Source: Mycteria americana
Lineage: Eukaryota > Chordata > Aves > Ciconiiformes > Ciconiidae
Assembly: GCF_035582795.1 (NCBI RefSeq)
Contig: NC_134373.1
Location: 19,108,501-19,172,500, forward strand
DNA: 64,000 nucleotides
Direction of reading: 5' to 3'
Of the stretch, positions 45,861 through 58,499 are shown in pieces (positions within the stretch are counted from its first letter, which is position 1; every line of letters starts with the position of its first letter). The translations under genes and the position numbers were made by a program. The notes under the pieces were generated by a model that was given only the letters and a program-made list of their open reading frames with translations, was not told the DNA's origin and made no database searches.

Positions 45861-48323
45861 CAAAATCTGGAGTAGCTGGAGACACTCACAGCTGCGGAAA
45901 GCGATGTTTATGTTCAAATCTGCAGGGAAAAGGACTGACAGAAACACCTTGTTCCAGGGGCGGCTGGCCGCTGCCGCCGTGCCGAGAGCCTCGGACGGAC
46001 TTGTGCTGGTTTTTCCAGCCACAGCCGGCTTCTGGTTTGGGGGGCGGTGTCGGAATGCCGCGGGTGTCCCCCGGCCTGGGTCTGTACAGGAAATATCACC
46101 GCTGAGGAACAGAGCGACCCGGAGGGCGGCTTTCACACGCTCCTTTCCGCTGTTTTTTTTGTGTTTTTAAATAGGCAACCGGATCGGCCTGAACATCAGA
46201 GCTGGCCACACGCTACAATTTCACTGGCATATTCTTCCAGTTTACAGATGAAGGTTGCTCTGCGTGCGACCGAGTAGTCTCCCTCGCTCATTTATCACTC
46301 GGAAACGCGGCTCCTGAAGCGAGGCGAAGGCTTCCCCTGCCTATGCCGGGGGTTGTCCAGGAGATGGCAGGATTGCCTCAGACATGGCTGGGAAATCGCG
46401 CTGCCTGACAGGAGCCAAGCTCCATGGTAGCTGCGGGCAGGCGAGCCGGCCGGCCTGCAATGCATCATCGTGCCACTGCGCATTTGCAGCTCGCTTTGTC
46501 GGGGTACATAGCAATTATCCGCAGTAATGCGCGCTGCATTTCAGGCGGGTCATTATGCCCTTGTCTCTAAGCACGGCCGGCTGCAGCTGGGGCTGGGCGG
46601 CGGCGGCGGCCCGGGGCCGCGCCCGCGGGCGGGGGGCTCCGAGCGCCGGGGCCCGGCCGGGGCCGCGCGTCCTGGGAAGAGCCCAGGCTGCGGGCACGGC
46701 GATTTTGAATAGCGCTCGTCAATGCCCCGGCTCCAGGCTTAGAAAACCCTTTTAATCGGCACTAGTAGGAGGACGGGCTGATGTGCCGCGGGCCGCGGCC
46801 CTGGCCTCGCCTTCCTCCTGGCTGGGGCTGCTGGTTTCTTCATGTTTCTGCACGTTGTTACGAAATTAAAAGGCGACTCCTCTCCATCTGGTACCGATTT
46901 GCCAGCCAGTTCGGGTTTCCTCCTGCCCCGGGAAGGGAGCTTTGGCCGTGGCAAAGCTGCGTCTTCTGAGAGCCTGGAGCCCGGCAAAGCCAAAGGTTAA
47001 GCCTGGAAGGAGGAAGGGAACAGCCCGCGACGGCTCCGCGGCCGGGAAACACAACAGCTACGGCAGTGCCCGGCCTTCCGTCTGCGGGGAGCCTCGCTGG
47101 GACGAAAAGCTTCTCCAGAATTAATAGGACCGGAGTATGTGTGGTGGAGGGGGGAGGAGGTGCCAAGGGCGGGCGGGGGGAGAAGAATTTAAAGCATTCA
47201 GAGAAAACAAGGCTGCATCAGCAGAGAGGGCTGTTCCAGGTACTTAAACTTTGTGCCCCACAAGTCTCCTCTTTTCCCAGAGCCAAACAAAAATGCACTT
47301 CGCGATAAAATCTGAAACGCTCCGAAACAGACTTCTTTCGTCCGTTCGGGGAAAATAAACGCCTCAAAAGCCGTGAACGTGCAAGCGGAAGAGAAAGGGG
47401 AAGGAAGAGGGCGGAGGAGGCGGAAGATAAGCCCCACTGGAGCCAGCCGGTTGCGGAGCGAATGGAGGGGCGCTGCCCCGGGCCGGCCGCTCCCGCCGCC
47501 GCGGAGCCCCGCCGGGACACCGGCAAGTGCCGGGCCGGCTTGGGAGGGGAAAACAAAGGGGCGCTGGGCCGCCGCCGGCCACCGGGCAGGCAGAGCGGGG
47601 CTGGCGGGCAGGGGGAAAAGACAGCCTCTCCTCTGCCTCCCGCCCCGGGTATGTCTCGCCGGCAGCGTTTCTTTCTCCCAAAAACCCCTTCCCCAGCGGC
47701 AAGGCGCTCTCGGATACGCCTTTCCTCCTTTAACGCGCCTCGCGTCGTATCTACCTCTCCCTTCCCCAGAAGCGCGTCCTGTAAGCGGCCCTGGGAAGAC
47801 CCCAGGCAGCCTGGAGCCCGTGAAACGCCCTGCTGCAAAAAGAAGGCCAATTTCTTCCTCTCTTTTTATGTATATCGAAAAGAAATCGTTTTATTAAAGA
47901 CGGTTCAGGAACAGTTTGGCAACATCGTTAACAGCTTGGAAGTTCAGCCCACATTTCCAACACAAAGTAAAAGCAGACTTGAAGACAAGAAAAGGAAAAA
48001 ATATGGTTTATGGAGAAATAGTCTTACCGTATGTCTTACCCACATACACTGGTAATCAAAGTGTTTAGAGCAATAGTATATTATAATAAATAATGCTAGT
48101 TTGGAACACACACATTTTAATAATTAGACGAGGCACGTTAACAGAGAGGATATCGCTTCTCTCTCCTAGTAGTTGACTAGCGTGTCTGATCACCCTGTGT
48201 ATATCATAACATGCGCACTAGGTTTAAAATAATAAAAAACCGACAAAATCCTAGCCTTTCGGCCTATATAAATTATGGCATCTTTTGGAATTCCTTATTT
48301 ATTGCTTCTGTCATTGACACCCG
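45861..48323. other. HOXD12-HOXD13 gap, HOXD13 side
   Basis: Mixed sequence with GC-rich islands near 46560-46690 and 47450-47600 and a CTCF-like site at 46357-46370. Positions 47870-48323 are AT-rich, just beyond the HOXD13 3' end. No gene is supported. Confidence 0.45.
46357..46370 (+). promoter_or_regulatory. CTCF-like motif (points right)
   Basis: CCAGGAGATGGCAG on the plus strand, one mismatch (G at position 5) from the CTCF core. It lies between HOXD12 and HOXD13. Confidence 0.4.
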
Positions 48324-48329
48324 TTTATT
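48324..48329 (-). terminator. Candidate HOXD13 poly(A) signal
   Basis: First AATAAA on the HOXD13 coding strand after the stop, giving a 3'UTR of about 1.1 kb. A second lies at 48298-48303 and a third at 47890-47895. Confidence 0.45.
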
Positions 48330-49405
48330 CTTGTAAATTAAAAGTTAGCGGTGAACTTCACTTCTCCGACCAGACGGTTTTTTTAAGCGCTGCGGCGGGA
48401 GGAAGGAGAAGAGGCTTGTGCTTGTCCGGACAGACAGGCTAGGGAGCGGGCATTTTGCACAAGGTCTGCGCAGATTTATACACACCTCTGTAGCGGTAGC
48501 CTCTCCCCAGCAGCAGGACGAGCCGGCCCGTCGGTCCCGCCGAAAGCGCTGCCCCGCGGTGCACGACCCGCGCCCCCGCGGAGCACCCGGCCGCGCAGCC
48601 CCGTGGCCGGCAGCGCCCGCCCGGGCCCCGAGCGCCCCGTCCCGGGAACGGGCGGCTCCTTTGGCAGCCGGGGGATATGAAATCCTTCCACTGAAAACGA
48701 AACCGCGGCCAAAAACACCAACAAACCCAAACCTGCGGAAGCGGGGAGCGCGGTGGAACACGGCTGGGACTGCGCTTTGCGCCCCGCGACAGCTCGGAGA
48801 GATTCTCCCTCCCTCGAAAAAGCAGTTAAAAATCCGGCTGCAGACGTTACCCCTCCACGCAATTCGCAATTCTCTCTCTCCGGGTCCCGGTGGGCTCGGC
48901 GGGTTCTGGCAGCAGCCGGGTGCTGCCACGGGTCCGGACTCCGGCTTTCTTGCATTTTCCGATTGATTTTTTTTTCCCCCACTCGTCGTGTTTTGAAGTT
49001 TACGGTACCAAATCAAAACTGACACTTTTTGGCACTGGCTGTTGTTCAGAGAAAAAAAAAATTACAGAACCCCCCCCAAAGAGTTAAGCATTTAAGAAAG
49101 TTATAACTGTAACCGTTCAACATATTTAAATTCGTTTATACTGGCCTAGAGGGAAGAACAGAAAATATAATTAATATTAATATTATTATTATTTTCAAAA
49201 GGAAGAAACAGAACTATAATTCAAGATTTGTCAGCACTCCCTTCCACTGAGAGAAAAACGCTGACTTTCATGGAAAACAATTCCCGAAATTTCGCCACCG
49301 CTGGAAGGAGAAAAAAAAAATTAAATATATTTTCAAGTCTTTCCAAAAGTCTTTAGCTGGTCGTAAATCGAGTTTATATATCCATCACTGTCCGCAACTA
49401 ATAGA

Positions 49406-51144
<1,739 letters not shown>

Positions 51145-51244
51145 GGCCTTGCACATCGCGGGCGGCGGCGGCGGCGGCTCGGTCCCCGGCCGGGCATGAT
51201 GCAAATGGTTATTTGCCTCCAACAGGTTGGATCCTGGCGGTACG

Positions 51245-51250
51245 TTTATA
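51245..51250 (-). promoter_or_regulatory. HOXD13 TATA box
   Basis: TATAAA on the coding strand (context TTTTTATAAACG), 101 nt upstream of the MSKAASW start. It would place transcription start near 51215-51220. The E-box CATGTG lies upstream at 51351-51356. Confidence 0.55.
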
Positions 51251-51561
51251 AAAACGAAGTCCAGGTTGGGAGGGGGGACGGGGGTGGGGGCGGCCGGCTC
51301 CAGATTAGTTTGCCGCAGCCCGGGGGGCTGCTCATAGGCTGCCGTCGAAACATGTGACCCTCCCGCTGCCCGCACTGCCCCTTTCGCCTCGCAGCCCCCC
51401 GGTCCGCACCGGCGGCGGCCCCCCCTCCCTTCCCACCCCCGCCCCGCCGCCGCGCTCCCGCCCCGCCGCAGCCCCGGCGCTGGGGAGGGGTTGGGCGGGC
51501 GGGCGGCGGTGATGCCCCTCCGGGCCAGCCTGGCCCCCGTGGCTTTCATCCCCCCATTCCT

Positions 51562-51642
51562 CCTGCCCGCGCCTTCAAAAGGGCCAGCGGAGGACCCTTG
51601 GACCCTTGGTCCTCCGCTGGCCCTTTTGAAGGCGCGGGCAGG
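51562..51642. repeat. Perfect 35-bp inverted repeat upstream of HOXD13
   Basis: Arm 51562-51596 is the exact reverse complement of 51608-51642, separated by an 11-nt spacer (51597-51607). It lies about 420-500 nt upstream of the HOXD13 ATG and 310-400 nt upstream of its TATA box. Both arms contain TTCAAAAGGGCC-type sequence. It would form a strong hairpin or cruciform. Confidence 0.95.
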
Positions 51643-51668
51643 GGCCCTTTTGGAGGCGCGGGCAGGGG
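51621..51668. repeat. 24-bp tandem duplication
   Basis: Positions 51621-51644 and 51645-51668 are the same 24-mer with one A/G difference. The first copy overlaps the right arm of the inverted repeat, so one sequence exists here three times, once inverted. Confidence 0.93.
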
Positions 51669-54600
51669 TCTGACCGGACCCCCGGCGAGACCTTCCCCAG
51701 CTCATTGTTGCGTCTGCGGCAGAGGGGCAAAAACCTGACACGGGCTTTGTATCCCATCCTCCCCATCTCCCTTCTTCTCGGCAATGTATGGAGGAGAAGG
51801 GCTTTGTTACAGGGGAGAAAGGGGTACCCCTGGCTCCACTGAGCTCTCGGTCCATGGCAGACCCCCCCCCCCCCCCCCCCCCTTTAGCTCCCCAGATATT
51901 GCTACCAGCCAGGAAAAGGCACCGGGTCTGTGATCAGAGCAAGATGCTAAACCTGGCACTCATTAGATGTGGCTTTTTTCCCCTTGCAGTGTCAGTTCAT
52001 GTCGTGGTAAGGCAGCCTAGTTAAAACGCAGAGTTCGCTTATGCTTGACGGCTGTTCTGGGGGTGACTTCCCAAGACTGTGGCAAATCCTTCTGTCGTCT
52101 CTCTCGGCTCTCCCGCTGAGGCGGGATGGAAATTGCAGGAGGGCGAAGAGCTGGAAATGGAGAAAGCTCCGAAGACGAGTCCCAGCCCCAGCCCCAGCCC
52201 CAACCCCAGCCCCAGCCCCTCTGGGCTGGCTCCTGTCGCTCCGCGGTTGCGTATCGCAGACGCTTAACCCTCTCTCGGGCGCGGAGGGCAACAAGTTCCT
52301 GGAAAGGCTTCAGCTCCGCGGAGAAGGGCAGGGAAACTCCGCGGCCGCTGAAAAGCATATAGCTGGGGCCTTGTTTACTGTCCCGACGGAGGCTCAGGCG
52401 CAGGAGAGAAGAGAGACAGCCGCCGCGGAGGTGAAACTCAGTGCTGACACGATTTCGGGGCTGGGGGTGCACTTGCTGAGCAGGCGGGCAGGCAGTGGCG
52501 GGTCCCCGGGCTGCTGGGCTGCCGCGGGCGCGGAGGGGCCGAGCGGGAGCACGGCAGGTCGCGCAGCAGCCGCCCGTCCCGCACCCCTGCTCTGCAGCCG
52601 GTCTAATAATCGCTGGCAGTTTCTGGAAAGGGGGTGAGGAATGACAAACGGGTGCCACTAATCACAGCAACAACCGGATGGCAAACTCGAGTTCATGTTC
52701 ATTAGCTCTAACCACTTAATTGCTATTAATCTTTCATAATCAGCTAAGTGAGCCAGACGTGATTACGTGTTTCGCTGGGTTATAAGCCGAATCAATATTT
52801 ACTCTCAGTACGTGAAACCCTACATAATTATGAGGACGGTTTGTGGAGCCACAAGTTTCTCATCCTTTTATGTCCCTGCACGCAGATTTCTAGTGAAAAC
52901 ATTGCTAACACACCGAAGTCCAGAGAAACGAAAGACTTTGTATCTCCGGACATCTTTCAATTTGTATTCCCATCTCCCGTTGTGTTTCCTCTTGCAATAC
53001 ATGCGGTGAAATTTTCTCTCTCGTCACGACGTTTTAAATAAGGCCGCCGAAAGAAAGGAGCACCTAAAGCACAGGGTTTAGGAGCTTTTTGAGCTCCGTT
53101 ACATCAAAGCAAATCACGGTGCAGCCGCAGCGACGCCCGTAGAAGACCTCAGCCCTGCCGACACCTCTGCTCCAGCGAGAGCCCCTCGGTGTCCCAGAAA
53201 ACTGCGTCTTTGGGAGGGTTTATGACCAACAGCTTCAATTCCATAATGAGCCGTTTTGTGGAGGGTGTAGAAAACAGCACTGCCCTGCACGGCAGGATAT
53301 TATGCACGCGAATAAAAATAATGAGCTCACGAGCCAAGGTCGGATCTCTGAGAGCATCCACCCAGTTTACAAGTGGCAGGACGCGTCCCGCACCCCCGGC
53401 CCCGGGGGCCGTGCTGCGGCGCCGGGCCCGGCCCGGAGCAGCCTGCCGCCTCCCCTGCCCGGGGAGGACGGTCCCCACCGAGACTTCTCTCCGCGGCAGG
53501 CACGGCGACGTGCCGCGCTTGCCGGGCTTCTGCCTGCGGGACAGTCCTTGCCTTCCCCCGGCAGCGGCTCCGCGGGTGCCCAGCGCCCTGCGGAGCCGCA
53601 TTGCGTTTTCCATTGACACATTGCACGGGAATCTGCATAACACACGAGCTAGACGGCATCACTGCAGAAAGCGGCTGTGTTCTCCCCCGAAAAAAAAAGT
53701 CTTTTTTTTTTTTTTACCCTGAAATTATCTCATTTCCTCCAATACATTTGCCATGATTTAACACAGTTAGGAGTCCACTCAAGCTTTTAGCACAGGCTTT
53801 TAGTACTTTCTGTCTGTCCTTCCTCTGGTCTCTCCCAGGAAAAACAACCCAGTTTTTTCATCACCTCCCTCGCCAGAATTTGCCGTTGGTAACCGTATCT
53901 TTAGGAAGTTGCTTCTCTTGTTAGTATTTGCTGCAGAAAAAAAAAAAAAAGTCGTCCAGGACAAACGGAGAACGCAAACGAAGAGAAAAACAATCGATTT
54001 ATATTTCCCCCAAACCTTCCCCCATGCCCACTGCGTTCCATTGTTACCTTTTAACTTGCGTGGACTTTTAATAGCTCCACAGAACAGAAGAGCTTTCGTT
54101 TTCCCCTAGCCCTTTAAAAAAAAAAAAGCCAGCTACGATAATGAAAAGATTTAACAGCGACGCGGGGAAAATTGTTAAACTATTTTTTTCCTCCAGATCT
54201 GTGCCACAGCTTCTCCTCCTCTCTTTATTTACTTCAGCCTTAAAAAATCCATTTCGAGTCGGAGAAAGTTTTCTCGGGACTCTCTGCGTGGCCCCGGTGC
54301 AGCGCTTACGGGCGGCCGAGCACTGCGGGCGTTGAACTTGAGCTCTGGGGTCACGGGCTGGTGCCGGCCGCTCCCCGGCTCCCCCCTCTGCTCTGGAGCA
54401 GCGCGGGGACCTCGGGGACCCTGACCTGGGACGGGCTCGCCGGCCTGCCGCAGCTGCGACCTGAACTGAAGCATGGGCCGCGTGGCTTTGCGACGGCAGT
54501 AACGCTTTATCGTTTAAATTGAAACCTGTTTGTGTGCAAAGGCAGCCCCGGAAGGCATCATGTAATCATTAACCTCGCAAAGCGAGCGCCCGCGGGAGCT

Positions 54601-54900
54601 CAGCCTGGATAGCCTGGGGAGGGACCGCGCTGCAGGGCCCGCGTGACTCGGGGACACGCTGGGTTCGTGTCCTTCACCGCTCTCGGGTGACGTTTCACGG
54701 AGAGTCAGGGCTGAACGCGCAGGCAGACGCCCCGGGACGGGCCCTTCACATGTATGGCGGCGTGAGGCGGCGGGCAGAGTCGGGCCTGCGGGGGAGCGCG
54801 GTGCGTCCCGAGGCACGCGGGGCGGCCGCTGCGCGGGCGCGGAGCTGCGCTGCCAGGCGGCCTCGGGCGGGCAGGGCGGGCAGCGGCCGCGGCCCCGCCG
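51669..54900. other. HOXD13-EVX2 gap, HOXD13 side
   Basis: C21 homopolymer at 51862-51882 and a CCCCAG-type repeat at 52181-52219. GC-rich islands lie at 52480-52600 and 53380-53600. AT-rich unique blocks at 52670-52830 (TTAATTGCTATTAATC, TTTCATAATCAGC) and 53690-54240 are candidate conserved elements. No gene is supported. Confidence 0.45.
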
Positions 54901-54918
54901 CGCAGTGCCGCCGCTGCA

Positions 54919-54932
54919 CCGCCAGGTGGCGC
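54919..54932 (+). promoter_or_regulatory. CTCF motif (points right)
   Basis: CCGCCAGGTGGCGC on the plus strand matches the CTCF core at every position, including flanks (CA before, CG after). It lies in a CpG-rich island (54720-55190) between HOXD13 and EVX2. Confidence 0.7.
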
Positions 54933-55517
54933 CGCCGCGCCCGCCGCCCGCGCTGCGCGGGCGCTGCGCGGTCCCCTGGCCCCGCGGGGTCCCTCGGGCC
55001 AGCCCCGCTCCCCCGGCGCCCGCCGGGACCGACGACCCCCCGCGCCCCCGCACGCTCCGGGACCAGCGGTCCGCCGCCCGCTCAGACCCCGCGGGGCGCG
55101 TCCCGGAGACCTTGCGCTGCCGCGGAGAGCCCGCCGGCGCTGCGCGCCGCCCCGGGCCCCTGTTGGCCCCCTGCCCCGCCGAGGAGGAGGAAGCAGATAT
55201 TCCTGTCCGTCTTCCCAAGCACGCTCTCAGCGGTGAAAAGCTGGCCGAGACGTTGCTTGGCTGATTTAATACGAACTGCATTTGAATTAAGTTGCGTGAC
55301 CTCTTTTTCCTGGCTCAGATTTAAGAAACGAGTACTGAAATATTCTTTGATGCCGCGAGTAAGAACTTTCAAGGTAAAAATGAAAAGGAGTTTGGCCATA
55401 GGCCTAAGCCGCTATTTAAACTTACAAGAACAACTGAGTAAACAGCGTCTAACAAAAACTCGCATATTTCGGCGGTCTCTGTAACTTCCTCCCCCTTTGC
55501 CCACTAATGTCACTGTA

Positions 55518-55608
55518 ATGCCGGAGGTTCTTTAGGCTGAGCTGTTGGTTTTGAAGAACTATAAAAGTATGCCGAAAGGTTTTTAGGCTGTGCTGTTGTT
55601 TTTGAAAA
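55518..55608. repeat. Two-copy imperfect tandem duplication, 51-bp period
   Basis: Both copies read approximately ATGCCGRAGGTTYTTTAGGC then GCTGTTGNTTTTGAA; copy 1 is about 55518-55558 and copy 2 about 55569-55608. They differ at a handful of positions. The unit contains no known element that I recognise. Confidence 0.85.
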
Positions 55609-55619
55609 AAGAAAAAAAA

Positions 55620-58323
55620 AAACCCAACACCAACCCCCAAACCGATAATGCATCTAGTTTGCTGGGAATATAAATATCAGATGACTAGTTTATTAGTGGG
55701 TTGACGGTTTGGGGTGAGCTGATTAACTGCATGGCGGGGAACGGTTTTGTTACCTCACATCTACTTAGTGGAAGATTATTAACGTCTTTTATGACATGTT
55801 ATTTCCCTTGCATACGAATGTAGCTGTATTTTAAGATACGCTGTACATGACCTAAGGTATCAGTATTATTTAAAAGGTGCAAAATATAAAATAACACTAA
55901 TAAAGATCATTCACAGCCGCACTTGCGTGTAACTTATTTTTCTCACAATTGAGGCTTTTCATACAGCCTTTCCCATCCGCTCCGAGCAACATGAAAAGCG
56001 TTCCTTCCTTTTTAGCGGTGCGGTGACATTTCTGGAGCCTAACGCTGCGCCGGCTTTGGGTCTGTGCACACCCGGGTGCCTCGGAGATGCGGAGTCTCGG
56101 CTGCGGTTTCCCGGAGAGCGGGGGAAAGGTGCTCGCCCCGGTACAGCCTGTAAGAAAACAGACGAGGGCGCCAAACGACAGCAATAAACCCGCCGCAGGC
56201 TGCCGCTCCGCCTCCCGCCCCGCCGGGCCCGGCTGCCGGGGCCGCCGGCCGCTGCCGGGCCGGGCGCGGCGGGGGAAGCGGGGGCTCGGGACCCCGGCAG
56301 GGCTGCGGGCCCGCCGGGCGGGGCGGGGTGGGGCTGCTGCCGCCCGCGGGGCGCCCGCTCGGCCGCGCTCCGTGAGAGCCGGGCTGGGCTGTAGCAGCGG
56401 GACAGCCTCCGTCCCGCCGGGAGGGCAGCGCGAAGCCCCCCTGCCCGTCGCGGCCGGGGGCGGCGGGGGACTGGTGTGCGGGCTCTCCCCCCCCGCCCCC
56501 CCCCGCGGCCTGCGCCCCGCTCCGCTCGCCTCCGCACCGCCCGCTCCGCCGCCGCGCCCGCGGGCAAGGAAAAGTTGATATTTACTTTTGTCTGGTTTTG
56601 GGGCTGTAAAACGCAGGACACCACACTGCAGTCTAACTTCGCATTTCAAAGGGCTGACATAAAACGCTCATTAATGGAAGGCTGGATTTTGCAAACAACG
56701 CCTAGAATGTTTCCCAAATATTTGGTGGAATGTTTAGGGAGACTTTAACACGTTATTAAAAAAAAAAAAAAATCTGACAAGTATCCCATTTTCGAGCTAT
56801 GAATCATGCGCAAGAGCGCAAGAACTCAGGAGATGCGTGTGACTAACATTAGCAGGAACAGCTCTCCTCGCAAAAAATCAAACCCGCGTTTAATCGCAGG
56901 AAACACTGGGGTGTTTCTCCAGGCGACGAAACTCAGATTCCCAGGGTCTAAAGACTAGATGATGTGGGTGAAAAAAAATCACGGCGAGAATAAAGGTTGG
57001 GCAGCTATCGAAGAGCACTCCAGAGATGCTAACGACACAGGATTTATCTTCGTTTAAATGGTGGCCGTCAGCGTCATTATTACTAGCAAAGTTATCACTG
57101 AAGGGAGACTTTCCGACTGTCACGTCTGCCGAGCGCGGCAGCCCGTGTCCCCTGCAGCGCGGCCACGCTGCGCCCCGCAGCAGCCGGCAAAGAGCGGAGG
57201 GGTGAGCTCGCTCAGCCACAGGTAACTTCGGAGAGAGGTGCTGGAGGTGATGTCTCTGCTAGCTCGAAGCCTGTAGGCGATAAACCCCCATCACTTATTT
57301 ATATAATTGTTTTTAATTTCTAAACGCGTAGACTTTGTTGGCGGTGGGGAGGGAAGAAGCAGAGGGCTGGAGAGGAACCTGCCGGGAGGATGAAATGGCA
57401 CGGCCGCGGAGTGTCTTAAATCACGAATGCGTTTAATGTCCTTCGGTTATTTCCCCCCCTGTCATACCGTACGACAGCCAGTATTGTCCCAGAGGGGAGA
57501 AAAATCGCAGGCCAGCTTCGTCGATAAGCAGGATTATAGAAAGTAAAAAGGAGAGCATATTTAAGGACGCGACGAAGAAAAATATGTTAGCATTATGATA
57601 CAGTAGGTTATAATAAATATTTTCGTTTCCAGGCCACTGCTGTGGGTGCACTCGAATCGGTGCGTGCCGGCAGCTGCGGTCTTATAACGTCTGGGTATAA
57701 GGTTCGCGCGTGTGAGGGGGTGCGTGGGGGTGTCAGTGTAAATTCCTGAATAAAAGTACTGATGCGGTCTGGAAATGGGAGGAAAAAGTAAAGAGATATC
57801 AGCGGCAGGAGGTTCTCGGTCCTCTGGTCCTTTTCCAGCATTTCCTGGCGTTGTGATCTAAAATCCGCCTTAGAAATAACAATAAAGAAAAGCGTTATCT
57901 AATATTTAGCATGTAGTTCTGTCCGAGGACAAATGAGAAAGAAGCTGCATCATTAGGACCTAAAAGGCAACAAAACAAAAATCAGAGCATAATGATGCAC
58001 CTAAATGAAGGGGGAAATGTTGCACAGCTCATTTTATTAATCAGACTGTCAATTCCACCCCAGAGGCCAAACCCCAGAGCAATTCAAGCAAGATCTGATC
58101 AAGCTAAGGACAAGAGCTTTACTCCTCACTTCTTGTCTTTCTTTCTTTCCACCTGGATATATTTGTCTGCTCTGAAGCCGCCTTCATTATCCACTGACAG
58201 GAGCTTGTATTTATTTGCTTATAAACCTGTTACAATAAATGATTATTCGAACAGCGTCATTCGTACCTTAATGACGAGCACCACTTTTTGATGAATGACA
58301 TTTCGGGCTAGAAAGGATGTATG
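55620..58323. other. HOXD13-EVX2 gap, EVX2 side
   Basis: AT-rich unique sequence at 55640-55960, a CpG-rich island at 56200-56570, then mostly AT-rich DNA to EVX2. Positions 57980-58130 and 58215-58300 look like conserved noncoding sequence (TTTTATTAATCAGACTG, AAATGATTATTCG). No gene is supported. Confidence 0.45.
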
Positions 58324-58336
58324 GGTCATTTTGACC
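58324..58336. promoter_or_regulatory. ERE-like palindrome upstream of EVX2
   Basis: GGTCATTTTGACC: perfect inverted GGTCA/TGACC half-sites with a 3-nt spacer, matching the core of an estrogen response element. It lies 164 nt upstream of the EVX2 ATG, within its promoter or 5'UTR. Confidence 0.45.
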
Positions 58337-58499
58337 AGTCATTCCCTCGCTTTGGCATCCCACAATTTTTACGCCTCCCTCAAAAAGAGATAATAATATT
58401 TAGAGACACTTGCCGGGCTGAATGTGAATTAGCCCCTGCTGCAGCTCATCATTAGTACAGGACCAGCCCTACAACTTTGACATTTTTTATAAAGCTGAG

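Noticed and set aside
58482-58492. TATAAA just upstream of the EVX2 ATG
   Set aside because: It is about 10 nt before the start codon, so a TATA-directed transcript would begin inside the coding region. It is probably part of the 5'UTR.
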